NCBI GenBank assembly: GCA_964555675.1 | Contig: CAZKTU010000135.1 | Span: forward strand, 1 to 16,562 | Direction of reading: 5' to 3' | DNA length: 16,562 nt | DNA from: CAIWXH01 sp964555675 | Lineage (GTDB): Bacteria; Chloroflexota; Chloroflexia; Chloroflexales; Chloroflexaceae | Shown: in pieces, positions 1 to 7,068 of the stretch | Layout: every line of letters starts with the position of its first letter | Numbering within the stretch: the first letter of the stretch is position 1 | Program-made: the position numbers and the translations under genes | Notes under the pieces: generated by a model | Told to the model about the DNA's origin: nothing | The model's database searches: none | What the model saw: the letters and a program-made list of their open reading frames with translations, nothing else

Positions 1-624
1 TTCCCCACCACCTCGTCCATGCGACTCACCGCGGCGCGCTTGCCCAGGTCGAGGACGTGCGCGTACCTCGAGGTCATCTTGATGTTCGTGTGGCGCATCA
101 CTTCCATGATCGTGCGAATGTCCTCGCCCATTGCCAGAAGGATCGTCGCAAAGCTGTGACGCAGATCATGGAAGCGGGTTGTCGTGGGAAGGTTGGCCCG
201 CACCAGCGCTGCCTTGTACGTTCGGAACAGCGTGGTCGTTCCCAGCTGCGTCCCTCGACTCGACGGGAAGACGTAGCCGTGTTCTTCCCAGTCCGGCACG
301 CGCCGCTCTTGCTGCTGGAGCACCCAGTGGTCTTGCAGCGCTTCGACAATCGTCGCCGGGATCGGCATGGTGGTCGAACTCTTGGCGGTCTTGCCGTCCC
401 TAATCCGCAGCGTGGCCTTCTTCAGGTCTACGTCGGCCCAGAGCAGCGATAGCACCTCGCCCCGGCGAAGCCCCATGCCCAGCGTGGTGCGAAAGAGCGC
501 CTCGAGCCGGTGACCGCTCACCGCCTCCAGGAAGCGCTCGGCCTCTTCCTGGCTGAGAGGCTCGATGTCGCGTCGTTTCGTGCGCGGGTTCTTGGTGCCC
601 TTCACGGGGTTCTTGACGGGTTGT
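1..624 (-). pseudogene. Tyrosine recombinase (phage-type integrase), catalytic domain only, truncated by IS
   Basis: Site-specific DNA recombinase of the tyrosine (lambda integrase) family, which would cut and rejoin DNA at attachment sites. Read on the minus strand, one open frame runs from about 624 to the window edge. It begins with a linker-like stretch (NPVKGTKNPRTKRRDIEPLS) and continues through the catalytic domain. The first catalytic Arg is in GMGLRRGEVLSL, the HxxR motif in FHDLRHSFAT, the second His in VMRHTNIKMTSRYAH, and the nucleophile Tyr codon lies at 63-65. The last residues run off the left edge. There is no start codon: the frame enters the terminal repeat of the neighbouring insertion sequence and meets a stop inside it. 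The N-terminal and core-binding domains are therefore lost and the gene is probably dead, although every catalytic residue is intact. Family assignment is firm; which element it belonged to cannot be told. Confidence 0.9.
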
Positions 625-642
625 GTCAGGACTCAGCACTCA
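625..642 (+). repeat. IS left terminal inverted repeat
   Basis: Starts GTCAGGACTCAGCACTCAG and matches the complement of 1580-1597 at about 15 of 19 positions, with nine identical bases at the outer tip. It also supplies the stop that closes the truncated integrase frame on the minus strand. Confidence 0.65.
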
Positions 643-692
643 GATTGCTCGTGTCGTCGGCTGGACGAGCTTGAGCTGCTCGCAGCAGGCTC

Positions 693-1511
693 TTAGGCGC
701 CCAGGAGCATGGCCTGCAGGGCTGCTGTCCCCGCTACCAACTGGTGCCGCCGTTCGGCAAGTGACCCCGTCTCCGCTCGCGTTCGCCGATAGCGTTCGAA
801 CTGTCGCAGCTCCTCAAAAGCCCGACAGAAGCGGCTTGCCGCCTCGAAGCTCCCGAAGCCCCGCATCGGATAGTAGCGCTGCTTGATGGCGCGGTGGTCT
901 TGCTCTATCCGATTATTCAAATACTGGTTGCAGCGATGCTCGATGGTCTCTCCCAGGGTCTCACGAATGGCCCGCGGATAGGACGTATGCCCATCGGTGG
1001 TGACCCGTGTGGGAACCTGCCCGGTGACGATACGAGCCTGACGGAAGAAGCGCTGAGCGGCGTCCATATCCCGTGTTTCGCTCAGCATCGAGTCGACCAG
1101 GTTGCCGTCCCGATCGATGGCCCGATACACATAGCACCACGCGCCGTTGACCTTCACGTAGGTCTCATCCACATACCACGAGCTGCCGGCCTGTCCGTGG
1201 CGTTTGGCCCGCAGGTGCTTCGCCAGGAGTGGCGCAAAACGCGCTTCCCACTCCCGCACCGCCTCGTGGGTGAAGGCGAAGCCGCGTTCGAGGAACATCT
1301 CGGCGAGGTCGCGCAAGCTGAGCTTGTAGCGCAGGCGCCATAGTACCACCTGCAAGACAATGTCGGTGGGAAAGGTGAGCTGGTTGAAGGGCGTGCCGGT
1401 GCGCTCGTTGAAGGTTCGCGTGCAGCCCTGGCAGCGAAAGGTCTGATAGCCGAGCTGGGTGCGAGCTACCCGCTCACGGGTGCTGGTGGACTGACAATGG
1501 GGGCAGGGCAT
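693..1511 (-). CDS. IS6-family DDE transposase with N-terminal zinc ribbon
   Basis: Transposase that catalyses strand transfer of its own element. The ATG at 1511 is chosen because GGAGG lies seven bases upstream; a TTG at 1532 is an alternative. The product is 272 aa. Residues 3-30 form a CxxC...CxxC zinc ribbon (Cys3, Cys6, Cys27, Cys30). The RNase-H-like DDE domain shows Asp115 (WYVDETYVKV), Asp173 (TTDGHTSYPRAI) and Glu203 (NNRIEQDHRAIKQR), the last motif being characteristic of IS6/IS240 transposases. The Asp-to-Glu spacing of 30 is a little shorter than in IS26. The gene is intact and fills its element, so it may be active. It has no functional link with the genes around it. Family certainty is high; the exact IS name cannot be given from sequence alone. 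Confidence 0.93.
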   Translation of the reverse strand: MPCPHCQSTSTRERVARTQLGYQTFRCQGCTRTFNERTGTPFNQLTFPTDIVLQVVLWRLRYKLSLRDLAEMFLERGFAFTHEAVREWEARFAPLLAKHLRAKRHGQAGSSWYVDETYVKVNGAWCYVYRAIDRDGNLVDSMLSETRDMDAAQRFFRQARIVTGQVPTRVTTDGHTSYPRAIRETLGETIEHRCNQYLNNRIEQDHRAIKQRYYPMRGFGSFEAASRFCRAFEELRQFERYRRTRAETGSLAERRHQLVAGTAALQAMLLGA

Positions 1512-1578
1512 CAGCAAGCCTCCGCTCGACAAGGGTGAAGCAGCCGCAAGGGTATCAGAGGATCAGCTTCACCGCCAG

Positions 1579-1597
1579 CCGAGCACTCAGTCCTGAC
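1579..1597 (-). repeat. IS right terminal inverted repeat
   Basis: The complement reads GTCAGGACTGAGTGCTCGG and matches the left end over its outer nine bases and scattered inner positions. It lies upstream of the transposase start, at the 5' end of the element. Confidence 0.65.
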
Positions 1598-1831
1598 GCA
1601 TCCCGCGGAACTGGCCGAAGCCCTTGAGTACTGTCAGCCCGTCGGGAAAACGCGGATCGTCCACTTGTAGACAGGCGCGCGCTCGGCGGCAGGCGCACGA
1701 GCGTGTTGCTCATCGCGCAGGGCTGGCTGTCCCGTTGCCGCGAGACGCTCCAGCAGCGCTGCGGCGGCGACATATCGACAAATAGTCAACAGGGGGCGTC
1801 AGCAGGTCTAGGAGAAGGGTGCAGCCCTGGA
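1598..1831. other. Remnant region between IS and racemase gene
   Basis: No complete gene is recognised in these 234 bases. On the plus strand a frame entering from the IS end continues as HPAELAEALEYCQPVGKTR and stops at 1668-1670, and looks like the cut C-terminus of an unidentified gene. On the minus strand a frame of about 55 codons starting just after 1792 (with AALLERLAATGQPALRDEQ) is also open but unrecognised. A candidate SARP box lies at 1775-1792. It is probably debris left by the IS-linked rearrangement. Confidence 0.5.
1775..1792 (-). promoter_or_regulatory. Candidate SARP box A (11-bp-spaced direct repeat)
   Basis: TCGACAA at 1775 and TCAACAG at 1786 are direct repeats at 11-bp spacing, the arrangement bound by SARP-type activators. 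The 16 bases 1775-1790 match 6895-6910 at 13 positions, including an identical ACAAATAGTC core. No clear downstream gene remains, so the site may be orphaned. Confidence 0.35.
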
Positions 1832-2554
1832 CTAGCGTGTTTCCTTGGTCTGTTGCACGTGCGCAATGGCCGCGCGCACGGCCGCCTCGGCCAGCAGCTC
1901 GGCGGGGTTGATCAGGTCGGGCTCCAGCTCACCGGTGAGCGCCAGTGGAAACTCGGTGCAGGCCAGGATGATGCCGTCGGCGTGGTGCGCCCGTAGCAGC
2001 GAGATGGCCAGCCGCAGCTGCGCCTCCTCCGCGTCGCCGTTCCGGCCCGCGTTCACCGCGCGCATCACCCCGGCGAGGTTGTCCCGGTAATGGCTCGGGA
2101 GCTCTACCCAGCTCAGCCCATGCTGCGCAAGCCGGGGCGGGTAGACGCTCCAGGCCGCTGGGCGAAAGTCGACCAGGCCGACGTGCCGGCAGCCGCGCCG
2201 CTGCACCTCGGTAACGACAGCGTCGACCATGCTCACAACGGGCTTGCCTGCGGCAGTTTCGATCTCGGCCTGCCACAGGTGCACCCCATTGGACGGGATC
2301 ACCAGGAAATCCACGTGGCCGCCGAGGGCGCGCGCGGCCTCTAGCAGACGTGGGTTGATGGGCGGAAGTTCGGCTGGTAGGGGGCTGTCAGCCGGCAGGA
2401 GGACGGGCAGTTCGCGGAAAAACCAGCTGACCAGTGGGGGGTACGCGATTGCGCCCTGCTGCGGGGTAAGCCGATGGGCTGCCCGGTGCAACCGCTGCTC
2501 GAAGTCGATCGTCGCCTGCGGGCCGAGCCCGCCGAGGATGCCGATGGTTTTCAT
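1832..2554 (-). CDS. Aspartate/glutamate racemase-family protein with Ser in place of first Cys
   Basis: A 240-aa member of the Asp/Glu/hydantoin racemase superfamily, whose usual members interconvert L- and D-amino acids in the cytosol with two facing cysteines. The N-terminus MKTIGILGGLGPQAT is the typical opening of the aspartate/glutamate racemase branch, and length is normal. The second catalytic Cys is present at residue 199 in ILACTEFPLAL. The first is replaced: where IPCNT is expected, the protein has IPSNGVH, with Ser88 followed by Asn and Gly. Some family members with one substituted cysteine remain stereospecific racemases (E. coli YgeA uses Thr/Cys), so activity is possible but the substrate is uncertain. 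Its ATG overlaps the TGA of the upstream glycosyltransferase remnant (ATGA), implying co-transcription and coupled translation. Superfamily is confident; the reaction is not. Confidence 0.85.
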   Translation of the reverse strand: MKTIGILGGLGPQATIDFEQRLHRAAHRLTPQQGAIAYPPLVSWFFRELPVLLPADSPLPAELPPINPRLLEAARALGGHVDFLVIPSNGVHLWQAEIETAAGKPVVSMVDAVVTEVQRRGCRHVGLVDFRPAAWSVYPPRLAQHGLSWVELPSHYRDNLAGVMRAVNAGRNGDAEEAQLRLAISLLRAHHADGIILACTEFPLALTGELEPDLINPAELLAEAAVRAAIAHVQQTKETR

Positions 2555-2937
2555 CGAACCTCCAGGTCTGTCTGCGTCGCGTTCCTGGCCGCGCCATGTC
2601 GGTGAACAGGCCTGTGTCGTTCGGCCGCTTCGCGCGTCACCACACGGTGGATGACGGCGTCGAGCGCCCGGTTGCGCAGCCGGCCGAGGGGCGATGAGTC
2701 GGGCGGAAGCATGAGCGACGCGGGCGCCGTGTCGCGGCTGCTCAGGCTCAGGGCGCTGACGCTCAGCATCGCCCAGGGCGGCCCCCCAAGCTCGTGGAGC
2801 GCCTCGACATCCTGGCGGAAGCGCCGCCCGGTGTACCAGCGGACATCGTGCCCACGGCTAACCAGGGTGCGGGCAATCGGCAGCCCAGGGCCGACGTGGC
2901 CTGTGAGGGGCAGAGTCGCGATAAGGAAGCGGGCCAT
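2551..2937 (-). pseudogene. Glycosyltransferase (MGT/GT1-like), internally deleted N-terminal remnant
   Basis: Remnant of a macrolide-type GT1 glycosyltransferase that would move a sugar from a nucleotide sugar to a small hydrophobic acceptor. Translation starts at ATG 2937, eight bases after AGGAAGGA. The first 45 residues match the family N-terminus (MARFLIATLPLTGHVGPGLP, then YTGRRFRQDVEA). The chain then jumps straight to LHELGGPPWAML...LSSRDTAP...SPLGRLRNRALDAVIHRVV, which normally lies about 85-90 residues further on, so the segment between was lost in frame. Soon after AAERH the similarity ends and the reading frame stops, at 128 aa instead of about 400. The whole nucleotide-sugar domain is missing, so it cannot be an active transferase. 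It may persist as leader for the racemase gene, which it overlaps. Family certainty is high; the size of the deletion is estimated from memory of the family. Confidence 0.8.
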
Positions 2938-2943
2938 CAAGCG

Positions 2944-2993
2944 TATCCTTCCTATGCTCGGGCTACCAACGGATGCAGCCTGGAGGAAGGATA
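2944..2993 (-). promoter_or_regulatory. Leader hairpin able to sequester the glycosyltransferase Shine-Dalgarno
   Basis: A perfect 10-bp inverted repeat: TATCCTTCCT at 2944-2953 and AGGAAGGATA at 2984-2993, 30 bases apart. On the minus-strand transcript the second arm is AGGAAGGAUA, which contains the ribosome binding site of the gene starting at 2937. The first arm is an exact anti-Shine-Dalgarno. The loop can form an inner GGCU/AGCC pairing. This resembles translational control by a switchable hairpin. If transcription instead starts at the TATCCT inside the first arm, the stem would not form. Confidence 0.45.
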
Positions 2994-3002
2994 GGCGGCC
3001 AC

Positions 3003-3022
3003 GCTCGACAAAAGGTCGACAC
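3003..3022 (-). promoter_or_regulatory. Candidate SARP box B (11-bp-spaced direct repeat)
   Basis: TCGACAA at 3005 and TCGACAC at 3016 repeat at exactly 11 bp. On the minus strand they read TGTCGAC and TGTCGAG, pointing toward the glycosyltransferase/racemase pair and lying just upstream of it. SARP activators bind direct heptamers at this spacing upstream of the -10 box; a candidate -10 (TATCCT) lies at 2988-2993. The adjacent upstream gene encodes a SARP protein. Confidence 0.4.
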
Positions 3023-3087
3023 CGACCCGCGACGCGGTGGCGAGCGGCACCGCCGGAGCGGGCATTGGTCAGGCGGCGAGCTTGCCG

Positions 3088-6000
3088 CTACGACGGCCCA
3101 CCCGCATGCCCCACCGTCGCTGCGAGCGCGCAGGCTGTGTCCCAGCTGAAGCCGCGCCCTGCCTGCCATGCCTCTGCGAAGGCGGCGGAGGCGCTGGCCG
3201 CACGCGCCCGCGCGAGGGCTTCCGCGTACGCCAGCTGATCAGGCGGCCACTGGTCCAGCCCTGGCTGCCTACTCAGACCCTCTGTGGCACCCCACAGCTG
3301 CGCCGCCAGCAACGGGCGGCCCTGGACCGTCGCCAGGGCGCCGAGGGCGATTAGCCCTTCCAGCATCCCCCGCTCCACCCGCTGCTCGGCGAACAGCCGC
3401 AGGCTCTCGACGAACTGCGCGCCAGCGCGCACCAGATCGCCCTGCCGCAGCGCAACCTGGCCCAGATTATGGACCAGGCGCGGGATCTGCCCGCGGTTCC
3501 CCATGCGCCTGAGCAGCTGCAGGCTCTCGCGGTAGTACCGCTCGGCCAGATCGTCTGCGCCGCGGTAGCGCGCGATCTCGCCGAGATCGTTCAGGGCATT
3601 CGCCAGGAGCGTCTGGCTGCGCAAGCGCTGGCCGAGCTGCACTGCCTCAGTCGCGTGGGCTTCGGCCCCGGCCTCGTCGCCGAGCACCAGCAGCACCGAG
3701 GTCAGATTCAGCAGCGTGATCGTGAGGTACTCAAGATCGCCCTGGCGCCGGTAGAAGGCCAGTGCTGCGCCGAGCTGCTCGCGCGCGACCAGGGGCCTGC
3801 CGCTGCTCCGTGCACTCACACCGCGGTTCAATGCCAGCTGCGCCTGAGCCCCGGCATCGTCCGTCGCAGCGGCTAGCGCTTCGAGCGCCGCAAGGGCCCT
3901 GGATGCGTCGTCGTAATGTCCGCTCAGCTCACTGGCCACCCACAGGGTTCCGACGGCGTGTGCGATGGCAGGGGTGTGCGCCTCCGGCCGCGCGACTGCA
4001 CGCCATCCCGCGACACTGGCCTCGAGAAAGCTCATGGTAAAGGCCAGATCCCCCTTATGGAAGCACAGGTTGCCGGCCTCGAATTGGGTCCACGCGCGGA
4101 GCACCCGCAGCGACTCAGGCTCGTCATCATGTATTCCAGACAGCAAGGGAGAGGTTCGCGTGAGCCAGTAGTAGCCCTCGTGCAGGCGCCCGCGGAATGA
4201 CCAGTACGGCAGCAGGGCGCTCTGAAGCTGGAACACTGCCTCGGCGTCGCCACTGCTGGCGGCGCGCTCAAGGGCGACGAGCATGTCTGGCTCGTCCTCC
4301 TCGACCCGATCCAGCCAGTGGGGCGCGTCAGCCGTGCGAAGAAGTGGGGCCACCTCAGCGGCCCGCGCCGCAAAGAGGCGCAGATGGCGATCGGCGGCGC
4401 TCTGGGCCAGACCGCGCGCCGCAAGCTGCTCCCAAGCAAAGGCCCGCACGGTCTCCAGCAGCTGTAGGCGCGGCTCGCCATCGGCGCCGACGGTCTGCTG
4501 CACCAGGCTGGCATTCACGAGGGCGGCCAATCCGTCGAGCACGTCAGTCTGAGGCAGGCCGCTTGGTGATCCGGCGAGCTCCTCAGCGGTGTCGAGGGAC
4601 CAGCTGCCGGCAAAGACAGCTACCCACTCGAAGAGCAGGCGCTCCCGCAGGTCGAGCAGGCCGTAGCTCCACCCGATGACTGCACGCAGGCTGCGCTGGC
4701 GCTCGGGCAGATCCCGCGGCCCCTCGGTCAGCAGGGCCAGGCGGTGCTCGAGCCGCTTCAGCAGTGCGCGCGGCGTGAGCAGACGCAGGCGCGCGGCCGC
4801 CAGCTCCAGGGCGAGGGGCAGCCCGTCGAGCCGCACGCAGATCGTGGCGAGATCGGCGGCGTTGTCTGCCGTCAGCGCGAAGCCGGGATTGAGGGCTCGG
4901 CTCCGGGTGAGCAGCAGGGCGACGGCCGGCTGCGTAGCAAGCTCCTCGGGCGGGGGCAGGTTGGCGAGCTCGGGTACGGGCAGCGGCGGCACGGGGAAGA
5001 CGTGCTCGCCAGAGAGGCGGAGCACGCTGCGGCTGGTGACCAGGAGCTGCAGGTCGGGCAGGGACTGGAGCAGCTCGGCAAGCTGGGGGGCGGCCGGCAG
5101 GAGATGCTCGAGGTTGTCGAGGGCGAGGAGCACGCGCCTGCCGGAGAGAGCGGCGATCAGCGCTGCGGCCGTGCTGCTCGCATCCCCGCTCGGCACACCA
5201 CAGCAGCGCGCGATGGCGTCGAGGAGCAGCGCCGGATCCTGTAGCGCTGCGAGCGGGACGAAGAACACCTCAGTCGAGGCCTGGGAGGCCGTCAGGGCGA
5301 GCAGCTCCAGAGCCAGGCGGGTCTTGCCGCTACCGCCCGGACCGGTCAGGGTAAGCAGCCGAACCTCATCGCGCTGGAGCAGGGCGAGCAGGGTAGCGAG
5401 CTCCTGGGCGCGGCCGATCAGCGGGTTGGCCGGCCTGGGCAGCGTCGCCGGCGGCACCTCATCGGAAGCTGCTGGTGACGCGGCTGCTCCGGAGAGCGAG
5501 AGGGGCGAGCGGATTACAAGCCGGGCGGCTGCTCCTGTGACAGACGTGGCTAGCCCCGTCGCGGTCCCATCGCGCACGACCTCATAAGCGGCGCGGGTGG
5601 CGGGCAGAGGCTCCACGCCCAGCTCGCGCTCCAGCAGGAGGGCGCACTGCTCGAACTGCCGGAGGGCCGCCACCCGATCGCCGTTCATCCCGTAGAGCTC
5701 GATCAGACGGCGGTGCAGCTCCTCGGCGAGCGGGTCCGTGGCGAGGACACGCTGGGCTGCGGCGATGGCGGCCGGGTACTCGCTGGCAGCGGCATAGCCC
5801 TCTACCAGAGCGCTCAGCACGTCGAGGTACCAGCGCTCCCAGGCTTGGCGCTCCTGGGTGAGCCAGTCCTGGAACTCCTCGGCGTCCGGCAAGGCGAGGC
5901 CGTCGAGGAACGGCCCCCGGTACAGGTCGGCCGCCGCAGCGAGCAGGTCGAGACGGCCGTCGCGTAGCCCCGCCCCCGACAGCGTGGCCGCCATGCCAAT

Positions 6001-6330
6001 ATCGACCACGACCAGGGCTGAATCGAGTGCAACACCGGCGCTGCTGGCGACGATGGAGTCGGGCGGCAGCGCCTGGCGCAGCTGGCTCAGCAGCACGGTC
6101 AAGTTGCGGCGGGCCGTCTCCTCGGGCGCATCAGGCCAGAGCAGGAAGCCGAGCTGATCGCGGGGGATGGGCAGTGTCACAGCCGCAACGCGGAAGAGCA
6201 GGGCGCGGGCCTGCCGACGCGCCAGCGTCAGCGGGCGCCCGCTGACGGTCACCTGCGGCGGCCCGAAGAGGGTGATCGCCACGGGCGCAGTGGCGACAGC
6301 CGGGCTGGACACGATCTGCACGTTTGCCAT
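3088..6330 (-). CDS. Large SARP/BTAD transcriptional regulator with ATPase and TPR domains (AfsR-like)
   Basis: A cytosolic transcription activator of the AfsR/SARP type, 1080 aa. I start it at ATG 6330, where GAGGG precedes by six bases and the winged-helix domain follows directly. Residues about 18-90 form the OmpR-like winged helix (VAITLFGPPQVTVSG, then ARRNLTVLLSQLRQAL). Residues about 97-250 are the BTAD helical repeat domain (YRGPFLDGL, VAALRQFEQCALLLERELGV). A proline/alanine-rich linker leads to an NB-ARC-like ATPase with Walker A GPGGSGKT at 330-337 and Walker B VLLALDNLEHLL at 400-411. The C-terminal 400 or so residues are TPR-like helices (FYRRQGDLEYLTITLLNL, ALNDLGEIARYRGADDLAE). 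Such proteins bind 11-bp-spaced direct heptamers to switch on small-molecule pathways in response to ATP or a ligand. Candidate sites of that kind lie at three places nearby. Target genes are inferred, not shown. Confidence 0.92.
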   Translation of the reverse strand: MANVQIVSSPAVATAPVAITLFGPPQVTVSGRPLTLARRQARALLFRVAAVTLPIPRDQLGFLLWPDAPEETARRNLTVLLSQLRQALPPDSIVASSAGVALDSALVVVDIGMAATLSGAGLRDGRLDLLAAAADLYRGPFLDGLALPDAEEFQDWLTQERQAWERWYLDVLSALVEGYAAASEYPAAIAAAQRVLATDPLAEELHRRLIELYGMNGDRVAALRQFEQCALLLERELGVEPLPATRAAYEVVRDGTATGLATSVTGAAARLVIRSPLSLSGAAASPAASDEVPPATLPRPANPLIGRAQELATLLALLQRDEVRLLTLTGPGGSGKTRLALELLALTASQASTEVFFVPLAALQDPALLLDAIARCCGVPSGDASSTAAALIAALSGRRVLLALDNLEHLLPAAPQLAELLQSLPDLQLLVTSRSVLRLSGEHVFPVPPLPVPELANLPPPEELATQPAVALLLTRSRALNPGFALTADNAADLATICVRLDGLPLALELAAARLRLLTPRALLKRLEHRLALLTEGPRDLPERQRSLRAVIGWSYGLLDLRERLLFEWVAVFAGSWSLDTAEELAGSPSGLPQTDVLDGLAALVNASLVQQTVGADGEPRLQLLETVRAFAWEQLAARGLAQSAADRHLRLFAARAAEVAPLLRTADAPHWLDRVEEDEPDMLVALERAASSGDAEAVFQLQSALLPYWSFRGRLHEGYYWLTRTSPLLSGIHDDEPESLRVLRAWTQFEAGNLCFHKGDLAFTMSFLEASVAGWRAVARPEAHTPAIAHAVGTLWVASELSGHYDDASRALAALEALAAATDDAGAQAQLALNRGVSARSSGRPLVAREQLGAALAFYRRQGDLEYLTITLLNLTSVLLVLGDEAGAEAHATEAVQLGQRLRSQTLLANALNDLGEIARYRGADDLAERYYRESLQLLRRMGNRGQIPRLVHNLGQVALRQGDLVRAGAQFVESLRLFAEQRVERGMLEGLIALGALATVQGRPLLAAQLWGATEGLSRQPGLDQWPPDQLAYAEALARARAASASAAFAEAWQAGRGFSWDTACALAATVGHAGGPS

Positions 6331-6361
6331 AGCACACCCTCGGCGCACGGGCGAAGCAGCA

Positions 6362-6379
6362 GGCGAGCCAGGGCTCGCC
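6362..6379 (-). promoter_or_regulatory. 18-bp palindrome upstream of the SARP gene
   Basis: GGCGAGCC at 6362-6369 and GGCTCGCC at 6372-6379 form a perfect 8-bp inverted repeat around two central bases, 32 bp before the SARP start codon. It could be a dimeric regulator operator or a compact leader hairpin. Confidence 0.4.
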
Positions 6380-6395
6380 GCTGACAGCCAGTACG

Positions 6396-6430
6396 CCAAT
6401 GGACTTCGGCAGCCAGCCGCCCAATGGACT
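6396..6430. repeat. Direct repeat CCAATGGACT upstream of SARP gene
   Basis: Identical ten-base copies at 6396-6405 and 6421-6430, 25 bp apart, in the short region between the SARP start and the SemiSWEET-like gene stop. Position suggests a regulator binding site, but no known motif is matched. Confidence 0.35.
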
Positions 6431-6499
6431 GACGGGGCTGCGGGCTAAGCATAGTGCAGGGTATCCATTCTCGCTCTCAGACATTGGACGGATTGTGCG

Positions 6500-6871
6500 C
6501 TACAGATCTCGCCCTGGCGACGAGGGCGTGACCTGACCGACACCTCCTGAACGGCCGACCGGTGCTGTGTGGCTACCTGGCTCAAGCGGCGGCCGCACTC
6601 CCGTCGCGTGACGGTAGCGCAGGTACCAGAAGAGCATCAGGCCAGTGACGAGCGTGTAAAAGCTGTGCAGAAACCAGATTGGGCCGAACGGCAGATGGAC
6701 GATGTAGAGCCAATGGATCGCGTTGCCGATGTTGGACAGGACGAGGTTTGCCGGGCTGTAGGAGCGAAGGTCCTTGGTGCGATACGCGCGGACAAGCATG
6801 GGGATGTGGCTGAAGGTGAAGATACTGGTCGACACTACGCCGGCCAGCATAGACAGGTGATACATATTCAT
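6500..6871 (-). CDS. Small SemiSWEET/PQ-loop-like membrane protein
   Basis: A 123-aa membrane protein with about three transmembrane helices: MLAGVVSTSIFTFSHIPML, SPANLVLSNIGNAIHWLYIV and FGPIWFLHSFYTLVTGLMLF. The order (a helix ending in a proline, then VRAYRTKDLRSYSP, a second helix with a central Asn-Gly-Ile-type kink, then a short loop and third helix ending in basic residues) is that of a single PQ-loop/SemiSWEET triple-helix bundle, which dimerises to carry sugars or other small solutes. The usual Pro-Gln is Pro-Met here. The last 35 residues are polar and disordered. The start is the ATG at 6871; a TTG at 6901 is possible. A tiny frame (MALTVVL) starting after AAGGG ends in ATGA over this start and may couple translation. 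It lies between the SARP gene and the divergent LuxR-type gene. Family call is moderate. Confidence 0.65.
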   Translation of the reverse strand: MNMYHLSMLAGVVSTSIFTFSHIPMLVRAYRTKDLRSYSPANLVLSNIGNAIHWLYIVHLPFGPIWFLHSFYTLVTGLMLFWYLRYRHATGVRPPLEPGSHTAPVGRSGGVGQVTPSSPGRDL

Positions 6872-6894
6872 AGCACCACTGTAAGCGCCATCCC

Positions 6895-6936
6895 TTAACA
6901 AATAGTCGACCCTCCGCGTCGAGCAATTGTCGACCC
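6895..6936 (-). promoter_or_regulatory. Candidate SARP box C, multiple TCGA repeats
   Basis: Four related heptamers: TTAACAA 6895, TCGACCC 6906, TCGAGCA 6919 and TCGACCC 6930. Steps are 11, 13 and 11 bp. They sit 24-65 bp upstream of the SemiSWEET-like start. TCGAGC-type direct heptamers at 11-bp spacing are the recognised binding mode of SARP activators. The first two share 13 of 16 bases with box A. Confidence 0.45.
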
Positions 6937-7068
6937 GGATGACACGCAGGCAGAGGGCAGTCCATGTTTCACATCTACAGGCATTCTCGCTCGTGGACTT
7001 CCATCCTCACCGTAGAGGGCCGGCCCCCTTTGATGGTATGGTACACTCGCCGGTAGGCAGCCAATGAG

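Larger units (their letters stand above)
625..1597 (-). mobile_element. IS6-family-like insertion sequence
   Basis: A roughly 973-bp element containing one transposase gene that fills most of it. The ends are imperfect inverted repeats sharing GTCAGGACT at their tips (625-633, and its complement at 1589-1597), with further matches inward (AG and CTC). The 8 bp outside each end (617-624 and 1598-1605) differ, so no target-site duplication is visible. Both sides are coding remnants: an integrase fragment on the left and a short open tail on the right. Loss of the duplication fits IS6-type replicative transposition with adjacent deletion, or recombination between copies. The boundaries rest only on the repeat match and could move by a base or two. 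Confidence 0.75.

Noticed and set aside
4676..5587. Plus-strand open frame of 303 codons opposite the SARP gene
   Set aside because: Ser/Arg-rich low-complexity translation, antisense to the well-supported ATPase domain.
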